Positions 28,090 through 36,645 of a DNA stretch of 64,000 nt are shown here, piece after piece. The stretch is from Lacinutrix sp. WUR7 (GTDB taxonomy: Bacteria; Bacteroidota; Bacteroidia; Flavobacteriales; Flavobacteriaceae), in contig NZ_CP045067.1 in assembly GCF_016864015.1 (NCBI RefSeq), forward strand, positions 2,180,001 to 2,244,000, in the 5' to 3' direction. The notes under the pieces are model-generated. The model saw only the letters and a list, made by a program, of their open reading frames with translations, was not told the origin of the DNA and did no database searches. Position 1 is the first letter of the stretch. Each line of letters begins with the position of its first letter. The translations under genes were made by a program, and so were the position numbers.

Positions 28090-28284
28090 ACCTTTCGAAA
28101 TCGATTTCGAAAAACTTTACGATTTTCAGCCTTTTTTATTCCTAACTAAAGTATTACTTTTGTTAGTGCAACTTATTTTTGAAAATTTATTTTTATAAAT
28201 ATTTCAATATAGGAAAGCAGCAAATGCCAATTCAATTTTGGTAAAAAAAACAATTTTTATAATTTCTTTAAAGTAGCACTACCA

Positions 28285-29283
28285 ATGCAAAAAATCACCA
28301 AAGAAGTATACCTTAAATGGTATGAAGATATGTTATTCTGGCGAAAGTTTGAAGACAAACTAGCAGCAGTATACATTCAACAAAAAGTAAGAGGTTTTCT
28401 TCACCTTTATAATGGTCAAGAAGCAGTATTAGCAGGAGCTTTACATGCAATGGATCTTTCTAAAGATAAAATGATTACTGCATATAGAAATCACGTGCAA
28501 CCTATTGGAATGGGTGTAGACCCAAAACGCATAATGGCAGAGCTTTATGGTAAAGCAACAGGGACTTCTCAAGGTCTTGGTGGATCCATGCATATCTTTT
28601 CTAAAGAAAAAGGTTTTTATGGTGGTCATGGTATTGTTGGTGGTCAAATACCTTTAGGAGCAGGAATGGCTTTTGGAGATAAATACCACGAAACTGGCGC
28701 TGTAACTATTTGTTGTTTTGGTGATGGAGCTGCTAGACAAGGTTCTTTACACGAAACATTTAACATGGCAATGCTATGGAAATTACCAGTAGTTTTTGTT
28801 TGTGAAAACAATGGGTACGCTATGGGGACTTCTGTAGAACGTACAGCTAACCATACCGATATCTGGAAACTAGGATTAGGTTATGAAATGCCTTGCGGAC
28901 CAGTAGATGGTATGAACCCAATAAAAGTTGCCGAAGCTTTTGACGAAGCCCTAGAACGTGCTCGTCGTGGTGACGGACCAACATTTTTAGAATTAAAAAC
29001 ATATCGTTATAGAGGACACTCTATGAGTGATGCACAACATTACAGAACAAAAGACGAAGTAGAAGAATACAAAAAAATAGATCCTATTACGCAAGTAAAA
29101 GAAGTTATTTTAGAAAAAGAGTACGCTACAGAAGACGACATTGCAGCTATTGCTAAGCGAGTAAAAACATTAGTAAATGAATGTGAGAAATTTGCAGAAG
29201 AATCTCCATATCCAGACAAAAGCGTAATGTACGATGTCGTTTACGAACAAGAAGATTATCCATTTATACAACATAAATTATAA
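28285..29283 (+). CDS. pdhA: pyruvate dehydrogenase E1 component, alpha subunit
   Basis: 332 residues. The thiamine-diphosphate-dependent alpha subunit decarboxylates pyruvate and passes the acetyl group to E2. Family motifs: HLYNGQEAVLAGA, the GGSMHIFSKEKGFYGGHGIVGGQ stretch, TPP/Mg motif CCFGDGAARQGSLHETFN...WKLPVVFVCENNGYAMGT, and the phosphorylation-loop region YRYRGHSMSDAQHYRTKDEV. The E2 gene starts three bases after the stop (pdhC). The E1 beta and E3 genes are not in the window. A possible -7 box TACTTTTG lies at 28155-28162. Confidence 0.95.
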   Translation: MQKITKEVYLKWYEDMLFWRKFEDKLAAVYIQQKVRGFLHLYNGQEAVLAGALHAMDLSKDKMITAYRNHVQPIGMGVDPKRIMAELYGKATGTSQGLGGSMHIFSKEKGFYGGHGIVGGQIPLGAGMAFGDKYHETGAVTICCFGDGAARQGSLHETFNMAMLWKLPVVFVCENNGYAMGTSVERTANHTDIWKLGLGYEMPCGPVDGMNPIKVAEAFDEALERARRGDGPTFLELKTYRYRGHSMSDAQHYRTKDEVEEYKKIDPITQVKEVILEKEYATEDDIAAIAKRVKTLVNECEKFAEESPYPDKSVMYDVVYEQEDYPFIQHKL

Positions 29284-29286
29284 GCT

Positions 29287-30879
29287 ATGGCAGAAATAAT
29301 AAATATGCCTCGACTGAGTGACACGATGGAAGAAGGTACCGTTGCAACGTGGCTTAAAAAAGTAGGAGATAAAATTGAAGAAGGAGATATTCTAGCTGAA
29401 ATTGAAACGGACAAAGCTACTATGGAGTTTGAGTCTTTTCACGAAGGTGTTTTATTGTACATTGGAGTTCAAGAAGGCGAAACTACTAAAGTAGACGAGC
29501 TTTTAGCAATTATTGGTGAAGAAGGAGAAGATATTTCTGGAATAATTTCAGGTGCAAAAACCGAAGAGAAAGTAGAAGAAGAACCTGCAACAGAAACAAA
29601 AACAGAATCGGCAACAGATGTTGCAATTCCTGAAGGTGTAACAGTAGTTACTATGCCAAGATTAAGTGACACGATGGAAGAAGGTACTGTTGCTACTTGG
29701 TTGAAAAAAGTTGGTGATGTTGTTGAAGAAGGAGATATTCTTGCCGAAATTGAAACAGACAAAGCAACCATGGAGTTTGAGTCTTTTCAATCAGGAACTT
29801 TATTATATATAGGTTTAAACGAAGGAGATTCTGCTAAAGTAGATTCACTTTTAGCTATAATTGGCCCTAAAGGAACCGATGTTTCTGAAATTGCCAAAAA
29901 CTTTAATGCACCAGGTACTTCAGATAAAAAAGAAGAAGCGCCTAAACCTTCGGAAACTAAAAAAGAAGCTCCTAAAAAGGAAGCATCGAAACCAATTCAG
30001 ACTTCAAACGCTAATTTAAATGCTAATGGACGCGTATTCGTTTCTCCGCTAGCCAAGAAAATGGCAGATGAAAAAGGAATAAACTTATCACAAGTACAAG
30101 GCTCTGGGGAAAAGGGAAGAATTGTAAAACGCGATATAGAAAACTTTACACCTGCAGCAGCTACTACTTCGGTTGGTAAATTTGTACCAACAGGACAAGA
30201 AGATTTTGATACTATACCAAATTCAAACATGCGTAAAGCAATTGCTAAAAACTTGGCGAAGTCTAAGTTTACAGCGCCACATTACTATTTAAATGTGGAG
30301 TTTGATATGGAAAATGCAATGGCATTTAGAAAGCAATACAATTCTATTCCAGATACAAAAATATCGTATAACGATATGATTGTTAAAGCATGTGCTTTAG
30401 CATTAAAACAGCATCCGCAAGTAAACTCACAGTGGTTTGATGATAGAATGCAATTAAATAACCATGTACATATTGGTGTTGCAGTTGCTGTACCAGATGG
30501 TTTATTAGTTCCTGTCGTAAAATTTGCTAATGAGCAAAGCTTAACACAAATTGGTGCAGCCGTAAGAGAATATGCTGGTAAAGCAAGAAATAAAAAACTG
30601 GCTTTAGATGAAATGGAAGGAAGTACTTTTACAATTTCTAACTTAGGAATGTTTGGTATAGAAAGTTTTACATCTATTATTAATCAACCTAATTCTGCAA
30701 TTCTTTCTGTTGGAAATATTGTTGAAAAACCAGTAGTTAAAGAAGGACAAATAGTTGTTGGTAATACCATGAAATTAACACTTGCTTGTGACCATAGAAC
30801 AGTAGATGGAGCAACTGGTGCACAGTTTTTACAAACTTTAAAAGAGTATATTGAAAATCCTGTAACGATGTTAGTTTAA
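29287..30879 (+). CDS. pdhC: pyruvate dehydrogenase E2, dihydrolipoamide acetyltransferase
   Basis: 530 residues. Two lipoyl domains in tandem (about 1-78 and 120-198), each with the lipoylated lysine in ETDKATMEF, joined by Glu/Thr/Pro-rich linkers. A peripheral-subunit-binding domain sits near 250-285 (VFVSPLAKKMADEKGINLSQVQGSGEKGRIVKRDI). The catalytic domain follows from about 305, with SPFP-type core replaced by NSNMRKAIAKNLAKSK and the catalytic His503/Asp507 in CDHRTVDGA. It transfers acetyl from E1 to CoA. It is three bases after pdhA, so translationally coupled. The two lipoyl domains are very similar to each other at DNA and protein level. Confidence 0.95.
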   Translation: MAEIINMPRLSDTMEEGTVATWLKKVGDKIEEGDILAEIETDKATMEFESFHEGVLLYIGVQEGETTKVDELLAIIGEEGEDISGIISGAKTEEKVEEEPATETKTESATDVAIPEGVTVVTMPRLSDTMEEGTVATWLKKVGDVVEEGDILAEIETDKATMEFESFQSGTLLYIGLNEGDSAKVDSLLAIIGPKGTDVSEIAKNFNAPGTSDKKEEAPKPSETKKEAPKKEASKPIQTSNANLNANGRVFVSPLAKKMADEKGINLSQVQGSGEKGRIVKRDIENFTPAAATTSVGKFVPTGQEDFDTIPNSNMRKAIAKNLAKSKFTAPHYYLNVEFDMENAMAFRKQYNSIPDTKISYNDMIVKACALALKQHPQVNSQWFDDRMQLNNHVHIGVAVAVPDGLLVPVVKFANEQSLTQIGAAVREYAGKARNKKLALDEMEGSTFTISNLGMFGIESFTSIINQPNSAILSVGNIVEKPVVKEGQIVVGNTMKLTLACDHRTVDGATGAQFLQTLKEYIENPVTMLV

Positions 30880-30905
30880 AACATAGTTTGCATTTCATAA
30901 CATGT

Positions 30906-30932
30906 GATTCTGAGTACAATCGAAGAATCTCA
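30906..30932 (+). repeat. GATTCTGAG-type dispersed repeat (single copy here)
   Basis: GATTCTGAGTACAATCGAAGAATCTCA contains inverted GATTCT/AGAATC arms and resembles the short GATTCTGAGC...CGAAGAATCTC intergenic repeats I recall from many flavobacterial genomes. Only one copy is seen in this window. Confidence 0.45.
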
Positions 30933-30940
30933 ATAAAACA

Positions 30941-30974
30941 AAAGCCTAATTCATTTATTTGAGTTAGGTTTTTT
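30941..30974 (+). terminator. terminator after pdhC
   Basis: AAGCCTAATTCA, short loop, TTGAGTTAGGTTTTTT: an imperfect stem with T-run after the pdhA-pdhC pair. Confidence 0.7.
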
Positions 30975-31032
30975 ATCTTTAAACTCTAAATATTGTTAAC
31001 TAAACGAAATACCCATTTTCAAGGGAATAACT

Positions 31033-32067
31033 ATGAGAAAAATACTAGCATTACTAATTTTAGTTTCCATTTTAAGTTGTGGATCTTCAAAAGTAGTTAC
31101 CAATACAGAATCTACTTCAGAAAGTGCAATGCTATCCCATAATGTAAAACCTATAGAAGCATCCATTTCTTTGGAGTCCATTCAAAAAAGTATGGAGTAT
31201 TTGGCTTCCGATGAACTAGAAGGAAGAGCAACAGGAAGTGTTGGTATTGAAAAAGCTGCTTTGTTTATAGAAACGTTCTTAAAAGATAATAATATCAAAC
31301 CTTACTTTGAAACTTATAGAGATGATTTTGAAATCGTAAAAAAAGAAAGTAAAGATGGCGTAACCAATAATGAAACTATAAAAGGATTTAATATTGTTGG
31401 AGTAGTTGAAGGTAATGACCCAAAATTAAAAAACGAATATATTATTTTAGGTGGCCATTATGACCATATTGGTTTTGCTAAAGAAGTAGATGGAGATATT
31501 ATTGCTAACGGAGCAAATGACGATGCATCAGGAACCATAGCGGCAATGGAACTTGCTGCTTATTTTGCTAAAACAAAAACTAATAAACGCAGTATTTTAG
31601 TGACACTTTATTCTGCGGAAGAAATGGGGTTAAAAGGTTCTGCGCATTTAGCAAAAAGACTTAAGGAAGCGGGATTAAATGCCTATACCATGATTAATTT
31701 TGAAATGATTGGCGTTCCAAGAACAGCAGATAATGTGATGGCATATATGAGTGGCTTTGAACGCTCTAATTTTGCCGAAACTTTAAATCGATATGCGGGT
31801 GAAGAAATCATTGGGTTTTTCCCGAAAGCTAAGGAGTTTAATTTATTTATGAGATCGGATAATTTTCCATTTTATAATGAATTGAATATTCCTGCACATG
31901 CTATTTCAACATTCGATTTTACAAACTTTGAATATTATCATCATGTAGATGATGAGGCTAGCGAAATGGATTATGAGCACATGTCTAGTTTTATGAATAA
32001 AATGATTCCTGCACTAAAAGGAATGATGAATGCACCAACTAAAGAAGTTAAACTGAAAGATGAGTAA
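31033..32067 (+). CDS. M28 family zinc aminopeptidase, lipoprotein
   Basis: 344 residues. A lipoprotein signal MRKILALLILVSILSC puts it in the cell envelope. The zinc peptidase core is intact: YIILGGHYDHIG (His ligand), IIANGANDDASGTIAAMELA (Asp ligand), LVTLYSAEEMGLKGS (catalytic and ligand Glu), INFEMIGVPR and the C-terminal His in FEYYHHVDDEA. It probably releases N-terminal amino acids from peptides outside the cytoplasm. The next gene overlaps its end by eight bases, so the two are co-translated. Confidence 0.92.
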   Translation: MRKILALLILVSILSCGSSKVVTNTESTSESAMLSHNVKPIEASISLESIQKSMEYLASDELEGRATGSVGIEKAALFIETFLKDNNIKPYFETYRDDFEIVKKESKDGVTNNETIKGFNIVGVVEGNDPKLKNEYIILGGHYDHIGFAKEVDGDIIANGANDDASGTIAAMELAAYFAKTKTNKRSILVTLYSAEEMGLKGSAHLAKRLKEAGLNAYTMINFEMIGVPRTADNVMAYMSGFERSNFAETLNRYAGEEIIGFFPKAKEFNLFMRSDNFPFYNELNIPAHAISTFDFTNFEYYHHVDDEASEMDYEHMSSFMNKMIPALKGMMNAPTKEVKLKDE

Positions 32068-32743
32068 AAACATAATAATTACAGGAACAAGTAGAGGGAT
32101 TGGGTTCGAATTAGTACACCTTTTTGCAAATGAAGGACATAATGTATTGGCGTTATCGCGAAATGCACAACCCGTAAATAATTTACATTTTGAAAATATT
32201 ACTTCCATGTCTTTTGATTTAGGAAAAACGGAAGACTATAAAAAAGTAGCGGCATTTATTGAAACCGAATGGAAGCAAGTAGATGTTTTGATTAATAATG
32301 CCGGAACCTTATTAAATCAGCCTTTTGCCGAAACGACAATGGAAGATTTTGAAAACGTTTATAGAACCAACGTTTTTGGTGTTGCAGAAATGACTAGAAC
32401 TGTTTTACCATTTATGAAACAAGAAAGTCATGTGGTAACTATTAGTTCTATGGGAGGCGTTCAAGGGAGTATGAAATTTCCTGGACTTGCAGCATATAGC
32501 TCTAGTAAAGGAGCAGTGATTACCTTAACAGAACTGCTTGCCGAAGAATATAAAGAAACAGGTCCGCAATTTAATGTATTGGCTTTAGGGGCTGTTCAAA
32601 CCGAAATGTTAAAAGAAGCTTTTCCAGATTATCAAGCACCAACAACAGCTGCACAAATGGCAGCATATATTCACGACTTTGCGCTTACAGGCAATAAATT
32701 ATATAATGGAAAAATGCTACAGGTTTCCAATTCTACACCTTAA
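32060..32743 (+). CDS. short-chain dehydrogenase/reductase
   Basis: 227 residues. Classical SDR: nucleotide loop IIITGTSRGIGFELVHLF at residues 5-22, DVLINNAGTL, the catalytic Ser in VVTISSMGG, and Tyr-Lys in AAYSSSKGAVITLT. NAD(P)H-dependent reduction or oxidation of a small alcohol or carbonyl; substrate unknown. The start overlaps the peptidase stop by eight bases (ATGAGTAA arrangement). Short for the family, ending soon after the substrate loop, but with all catalytic residues. Confidence 0.92.
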   Translation: MSKNIIITGTSRGIGFELVHLFANEGHNVLALSRNAQPVNNLHFENITSMSFDLGKTEDYKKVAAFIETEWKQVDVLINNAGTLLNQPFAETTMEDFENVYRTNVFGVAEMTRTVLPFMKQESHVVTISSMGGVQGSMKFPGLAAYSSSKGAVITLTELLAEEYKETGPQFNVLALGAVQTEMLKEAFPDYQAPTTAAQMAAYIHDFALTGNKLYNGKMLQVSNSTP

Positions 32744-32781
32744 TTTATAGGGGCAAGGAAAAGATATTACAGATAATTTAT

Positions 32782-33006
32782 TTATTCTATGATTTCGTAG
32801 TCAATACTTAGTTTACGTAAAGATCGTAAAGCCGAACCAGAGTTTTTATCGTGTACCTCAATATCTACAGCATCACCTTCTAGAAGTATGTCTGTTAGTT
32901 CATTTGCTAAAGATTCACTTATGCTAGAAGAAACTTCTGCTATACATTTGGCTATCGCTCTTTTATCTGGTCGCTGTGCATCACAAGACAATAAGTTTAA
33001 TTTCAT
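32782..33006 (-). CDS. small conserved-looking protein of unknown function
   Basis: 74 residues, MKLNLLSCDAQRPDKRAIAK to LRSLRKLSIDYEIIE. Mixed helix/strand with a balanced acidic-basic composition and a good codon pattern. Its C-terminal helix-strand (SALRSLRKLSIDYEII) resembles the small ribosomal L7/L12-like tail found in short proteins of Bacteroidota, a weak impression only. It lies alone, convergent with the short-chain dehydrogenase gene. I do not recognise a named family. The region 33007-33150 upstream shows no clear promoter. Confidence 0.7.
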   Translation of the reverse strand: MKLNLLSCDAQRPDKRAIAKCIAEVSSSISESLANELTDILLEGDAVDIEVHDKNSGSALRSLRKLSIDYEIIE

Positions 33007-33150
33007 AATTATAATTTATTAAGATAAAACCAGAGTTGGCGTTAGACTTTTGTTGAACTGATAAAATAAAATGTGAAAATTTATTTTAGTTACTTATATC
33101 AGAAGTTAAACGAAGTTAGCTGATTTTTGTTAGAAAGCCAAGCTTTATTC

Positions 33151-33603
33151 TTACTGCAAACTACGTAAACCTTCATAAACAACAATGCTTACTGCATTTG
33201 CTAAGTTTAAACTTCTTACATGTTCACTGTATAAAGGAATTTTAAATAACTTGTCTTTATTGTTTTCTGTAATAGCTTTAGGTAATCCAGCAGACTCTTT
33301 TCCAAAGACTAAAAACATATTATCTTGAAATGCAATATCCCAATGGTTCTGTATTCCGTGACTAGATAAAAATACCATTTCCGCATCTTTATTTTTAGAA
33401 AGAAAATCTTCTATATTATCGTAGTAATGTAAGTTGAGGTGTTGCCAATAATCTAATCCGGCACGTTTTAAACGCGCATCTGTGATTTCGAAACCAAAAG
33501 GCTTTACTAAGTGTAAATTGGATCCAGAAGCTAATGCTAATCGACCAATATTTCCGGTATTGTTTGGTATTTCTGGTTCTATGAGTACGATGTTAAGCGG
33601 CAT
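33151..33603 (-). CDS. trmL: tRNA (cytidine/uridine-34-2'-O)-methyltransferase
   Basis: 150 residues, the typical length of TrmL, a SPOUT-class enzyme that methylates the wobble ribose of tRNA-Leu. Motifs: EPEIPNNTGNIGRLALA, HLVKPFGFEI, AGLDYW, and the knot elements LVFGKESAGLPKA and LYSEHVRSLNLANAVSIVVYE. Its start overlaps the preceding small membrane-protein gene by 11 bases. It seems to be the last gene of the trp transcription unit, after trpA, the acetyltransferase and the membrane protein. Confidence 0.94.
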   Translation of the reverse strand: MPLNIVLIEPEIPNNTGNIGRLALASGSNLHLVKPFGFEITDARLKRAGLDYWQHLNLHYYDNIEDFLSKNKDAEMVFLSSHGIQNHWDIAFQDNMFLVFGKESAGLPKAITENNKDKLFKIPLYSEHVRSLNLANAVSIVVYEGLRSLQ

Positions 33604-33817
33604 TTTTTGAAAGAAGTTTTAAAATAATTAATCGAATAAGCAATATAAAAGGGAAGCCGTGTAAAATCACATCAAACCAATCCATAAGCTGCATACCTTC
33701 AGCTCCTCCAATAATCCATTTTAATTTCCCAAGGATATGTGGTTCTGGTACAAAAGGAGCTAAACCTAATGTTAAACAAAGTACAGCTATTACTTTCCAA
33801 TCGTTTAGTAATTTCAT
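33593..33817 (-). CDS. small membrane protein of unknown function
   Basis: 74 residues with two hydrophobic segments (VIAVLCLTLGLAPFVPEP and about 50-68, FPFILLIRLIILKLL) and a short conserved-looking centre GKLKWIIGGAEGMQLMDWFD. The type (MKLLNDWK, EPH, GG.GM..MDW.D) is one I have seen in other Bacteroidota as an uncharacterised protein. It overlaps trmL by 11 bases and follows the acetyltransferase by seven, so it is a real co-transcribed gene. Inner-membrane location is likely; function unknown. Confidence 0.8.
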   Translation of the reverse strand: MKLLNDWKVIAVLCLTLGLAPFVPEPHILGKLKWIIGGAEGMQLMDWFDVILHGFPFILLIRLIILKLLSKNAA

Positions 33818-33824
33818 AATTTTC

Positions 33825-34289
33825 TTATTTAAGAGACATTCTCATTTCTACCATATTTTTAATGAAACCACTTTTTTCATAGGCTCTAATTGCTGGTGCA
33901 TTATCGTGATATACGTCTAATCTCGCTTCATAAACGCCATTGGTTTTTGCCCAAGTTTTTAAAGCTTCTGTAATGGTTTGAATGACACCTTGACCTCTAT
34001 AATTTGGATGTACATACATAAAGCCTAAATACACATGTTGTTCGTGTGTGTGATATGGTTTAGAATCCATGATTTTTGCATATCCCGAGCCAATAACAAC
34101 ATTGTTATGCGCTGCGACATGTACTTCTACTGTTTTCGAAAGGATTAATTCTTTCAGATCATAATAGCTAATCGGATCTGGTTTTAATGTAACATCAAAA
34201 GGTCGTTCTGCTAAAACAATACCTTGCTCAAATTCTAATAGCGTAGGTAAATCTTCTAATGTAGCCGATCTATAGGTAATGTTGTCCAT
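33825..34289 (-). CDS. GNAT-family N-acetyltransferase
   Basis: 154 residues. Acetyl-CoA-dependent transferase fold: IVLAERPFDVTL near the N-terminus, strand VHVAAHNNVVIGSGYAKI, the pyrophosphate-binding loop VHPNYRGQGVIQTITEALKTWA, then LDVYHDNAPAIRAYEKSGF. The substrate is unknown. It begins eight bases after the trpA stop codon on the same strand, so it is probably read from the trp promoter. The association with trp is conserved here by position only. Confidence 0.9.
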   Translation of the reverse strand: MDNITYRSATLEDLPTLLEFEQGIVLAERPFDVTLKPDPISYYDLKELILSKTVEVHVAAHNNVVIGSGYAKIMDSKPYHTHEQHVYLGFMYVHPNYRGQGVIQTITEALKTWAKTNGVYEARLDVYHDNAPAIRAYEKSGFIKNMVEMRMSLK

Positions 34290-34297
34290 TGGATTTT

Positions 34298-35065
34298 CTA
34301 TTTGTTTAGTATGTTTTTCACAAAACTATCAATTTCATTAACTCCTTTATTAGTGAGGTGTTTTATAAATGCAGAACCAATAATCGCACCTTTTGCATGC
34401 GAAGTTGCTTGTGTAAAGGTTTCATTATTTGAAATTCCAAAACCAATAATTTGCGGATTATTAAGTTTCATATCTGCAATACGTTTAAAGTAACTCGTTT
34501 GTTCTTCTCCAAAACCAGAGCTGCTTCCTGTTACACTTGCACTACTTACCATATAAATAAAACCATTGGAAATAGAATCTATAAAGTTAATACGTTCTAC
34601 AGAAGTTTGTGGTGTTATTAAAAACACATTTATTAATCCGTATTTTTCAAAAATAGCTTTGTAGTCGTCGTTATATACATCGACCGGTAAATCCGGAATT
34701 ATTAATCCGTCGATACCAACTTCTTGACATTTTTTACAGAAAGCCTCTACACCATATTGCAACATTGGGTTGAAGTATCCCATAATAATTAACGGAATAG
34801 AAACGGTTTTACGGATATCTTTTAACTGATTAAAAAGTACTTCGGTAGTCATGCCGTTTTTTAAAGCTTGTGTAGAACTCGCTTGAATAGTTGGTCCGTC
34901 TGCTAAAGGATCACTAAATGGTAATCCTATTTCTACCATGTCTACACCACTTTTTTCTAAGTTTTGTAGGATAGTTGCTGTATCTTCTAAACTAGGATAA
35001 CCTGCTGTGAAGTATATAGAAAGTAATTTCTTGTCTTCTTGTAATTTCTGATTGATTCTGTTCAT
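34298..35065 (-). CDS. trpA: tryptophan synthase alpha subunit
   Basis: 255 residues from the ATG at 35065. A longer frame to 35146 reads through a palindromic repeat and overlaps the GIY-YIG gene, so it is rejected. TrpA splits indole-glycerol phosphate into indole and glyceraldehyde-3-phosphate. Catalytic Glu in DMVEIGLPFSDP and Asp in PLADGPTIQ are present, as are LIIMGYFNPMLQYG, GLIIPDLPVD, and the phosphate loop FIYMVSSASVTGSSSGF with GFGISN. Last biosynthetic gene of the operon. It is separated from trpB by a GIY-YIG gene and two palindromes, which is unusual because trpB and trpA are normally adjacent. Confidence 0.95.
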   Translation of the reverse strand: MNRINQKLQEDKKLLSIYFTAGYPSLEDTATILQNLEKSGVDMVEIGLPFSDPLADGPTIQASSTQALKNGMTTEVLFNQLKDIRKTVSIPLIIMGYFNPMLQYGVEAFCKKCQEVGIDGLIIPDLPVDVYNDDYKAIFEKYGLINVFLITPQTSVERINFIDSISNGFIYMVSSASVTGSSSGFGEEQTSYFKRIADMKLNNPQIIGFGISNNETFTQATSHAKGAIIGSAFIKHLTNKGVNEIDSFVKNILNK

Positions 35066-35083
35066 TGAATGATATTTTTTTTC

Positions 35084-35103
35084 ATTTCCGCGAAGGCGGA
35101 AAT
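35084..35103 (+). repeat. dispersed palindromic repeat, copy b (left flank of GIY-YIG)
   Basis: ATTTCCGC-GAAG-GCGGAAAT, a perfect 8-bp stem with GAAG loop, preceded by TTTTTC and followed by CTTTT. The inverted counterpart is copy c at 35418-35437, on the other side of the GIY-YIG gene. Confidence 0.85.
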
Positions 35104-35118
35104 CTTTTAAATATTTGT

Positions 35119-35403
35119 TTATACTAAATCGGATAAGTCGTTCCAATCTGGATTCATATCATTTATCAAATTTTCTTTCCATTCCCGATTCCATTTCTTT
35201 ATTTGTCTTTCTCTTTTAATAGAATTGTTTACATATTTAGTAGTTTCAAAATAGACAAGTTTATCTACGTTGTATCTTCCTGTAAAAGTTTTTAAACTAT
35301 TGTTTTTATGCTGATTCAGTCTTATCTTTAATTGCTTAGATCGACCAACATATAAAACCGTATGGTTTTTATTAGTTAATATGTATACGTAATGTAAATC
35401 CAT
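35119..35403 (-). CDS. GIY-YIG nuclease-domain protein in the trp operon
   Basis: 94 residues, a single GIY-YIG domain of the URI/UvrC-N type: HYVYILTNKNHTVLYVGRS carries the two signature strands, Arg in LKIRLNQHK, and Glu in the SIKRERQIKKWNREWKENLI helix. All residues expected for catalysis look intact. Single-domain proteins of this kind are common in flavobacteria, often in several copies; their role is unclear (repair, or element mobility). It is read in the trp direction, 40 bases after trpB and 53 before trpA, and is framed by two inverted copies of the same palindrome. A second, broken family member lies at 44216-44461. It seems to be an insertion into the operon. Confidence 0.9.
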   Translation of the reverse strand: MDLHYVYILTNKNHTVLYVGRSKQLKIRLNQHKNNSLKTFTGRYNVDKLVYFETTKYVNNSIKRERQIKKWNREWKENLINDMNPDWNDLSDLV

Positions 35404-35417
35404 TTATAATTAATGAG

Positions 35418-35437
35418 ATTTCCGCCTTCGCGGAAAT
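35418..35437 (-). repeat. dispersed palindromic repeat, copy c (right flank of GIY-YIG, inverted)
   Basis: ATTTCCGC-CTTC-GCGGAAAT is the exact reverse complement of copy b, and the match extends several bases on each side (AGATTT...AAATGAAAAA against TTTTTCATTT...AAATCT). Lies between trpB and the GIY-YIG start. Confidence 0.85.
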
Positions 35438-35443
35438 GAAAAA

Positions 35444-36625
35444 CTAAAACTTAAAATAATCGATGTAATTCTGTAAATCCTTATCTCCACGACCAGATAA
35501 ACTCAGCACCACAATATCTTCTGGTTGAAACTTTTTCTGCTCGAAAACAGCAAGTGCGTGCGAGCTTTCAATAGCAGGAATGATACCTTCTAACTTACAT
35601 AATTGCAATCCGGCCTTCATCGCTTGATCGTCTGTAATCGCAATAAATTCTGCGCGACCAGTTTTATATAAATGGGCATGCATTGGTCCGACACCAGGAT
35701 AATCTAATCCTGCTGAAATGGAATATGGCTCTGTTATTTGTCCGTCGTTGGTTTGCATCAACAAGGTCTTACTACCATGTATAACACCTTCCTTTCCTAA
35801 TACCGAAGTTGCAGCACTTTCGCCAGAATCTACACCTAAACCGGCAGCTTCTACAGCTATTAGTTTGACGTCTGTGTCTTGTAAAAAGTGATAATATGCA
35901 CCAGCGGCATTACTTCCGCCACCAACACAAGCGACTACATAATCGGGTTGTGTTTTGCCTTCGTGTTCTTGTAATTGCCATTTAATTTCCTCGGAAACTA
36001 CAGATTGAAAACGAGCTACCATGTCTGGATATGGATGCGGACCAACAACACTTCCAATAATATAATGTGTGTCTACCGGATTGTTAATCCAATCGCGAAT
36101 AGCTTCGTTAGTTGCATCTTTAAGGGTTCTACTTCCTGATAATGCAGGAATAACCGTTGCGCCTAACATTTTCATTCTAGCAACGTTTGGTGCTTGTCTT
36201 GCAATGTCAATTTCTCCCATATACACAATACACTCTAAGCCCATTAATGCACAAACTGTTGCTGTGGCAACACCATGTTGTCCTGCTCCGGTTTCGGCAA
36301 TAATACGATGCTTGCCCAAACGTTGTGCCATTAGAATTTGCCCGATGGTATTGTTGATTTTATGCGCTCCGGTATGGTTTAAATCTTCGCGCTTTAGATA
36401 CACTTTCGTGTTGTATTTCTCAGAAAGACGTTTTGCAAAATAGAGCGGAGAAGGTCTACCAACATAATCTTTTAAAAGTTGGTCAAACTCTTTTATAAAG
36501 TCGGGTTCTGCCATCACTTTTAAATAGTTTTGACGTAACTCTTCTACATTAGGATACAGCATTTCTGGAATGTATGCACCACCAAATTCGCCGTAGTATC
36601 CTTTTTCGTTAATATTATAATTCAT
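35444..36625 (-). CDS. trpB: tryptophan synthase beta subunit
   Basis: 393 residues, the usual length. PLP enzyme that condenses indole with serine to tryptophan. The PLP lysine is in [15 protein letters not shown]. Also visible: [15 protein letters not shown] at the N-terminus, [64 protein letters not shown] and GVGPMHAHL with the late LSGRGDKDL phosphate site. It starts 20 bases after the trpF stop. The trpA partner is displaced by about 380 bases because of the GIY-YIG insertion. Confidence 0.97.
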   Translation of the reverse strand: MNYNINEKGYYGEFGGAYIPEMLYPNVEELRQNYLKVMAEPDFIKEFDQLLKDYVGRPSPLYFAKRLSEKYNTKVYLKREDLNHTGAHKINNTIGQILMAQRLGKHRIIAETGAGQHGVATATVCALMGLECIVYMGEIDIARQAPNVARMKMLGATVIPALSGSRTLKDATNEAIRDWINNPVDTHYIIGSVVGPHPYPDMVARFQSVVSEEIKWQLQEHEGKTQPDYVVACVGGGSNAAGAYYHFLQDTDVKLIAVEAAGLGVDSGESAATSVLGKEGVIHGSKTLLMQTNDGQITEPYSISAGLDYPGVGPMHAHLYKTGRAEFIAITDDQAMKAGLQLCKLEGIIPAIESSHALAVFEQKKFQPEDIVVLSLSGRGDKDLQNYIDYFKF

Positions 36626-36645
36626 GGTTTTTCAATATTCTATTC

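Noticed and set aside
35065-35146. Longer trpA N-terminus starting at 35146
   Set aside because: It would be translated through palindrome b and overlap the GIY-YIG gene; the start at 35065 gives the normal TrpA length.
36069-36443. 124-codon plus-strand frame inside trpB
   Set aside because: It lies wholly within the conserved trpB gene on the opposite strand; shadow frame.
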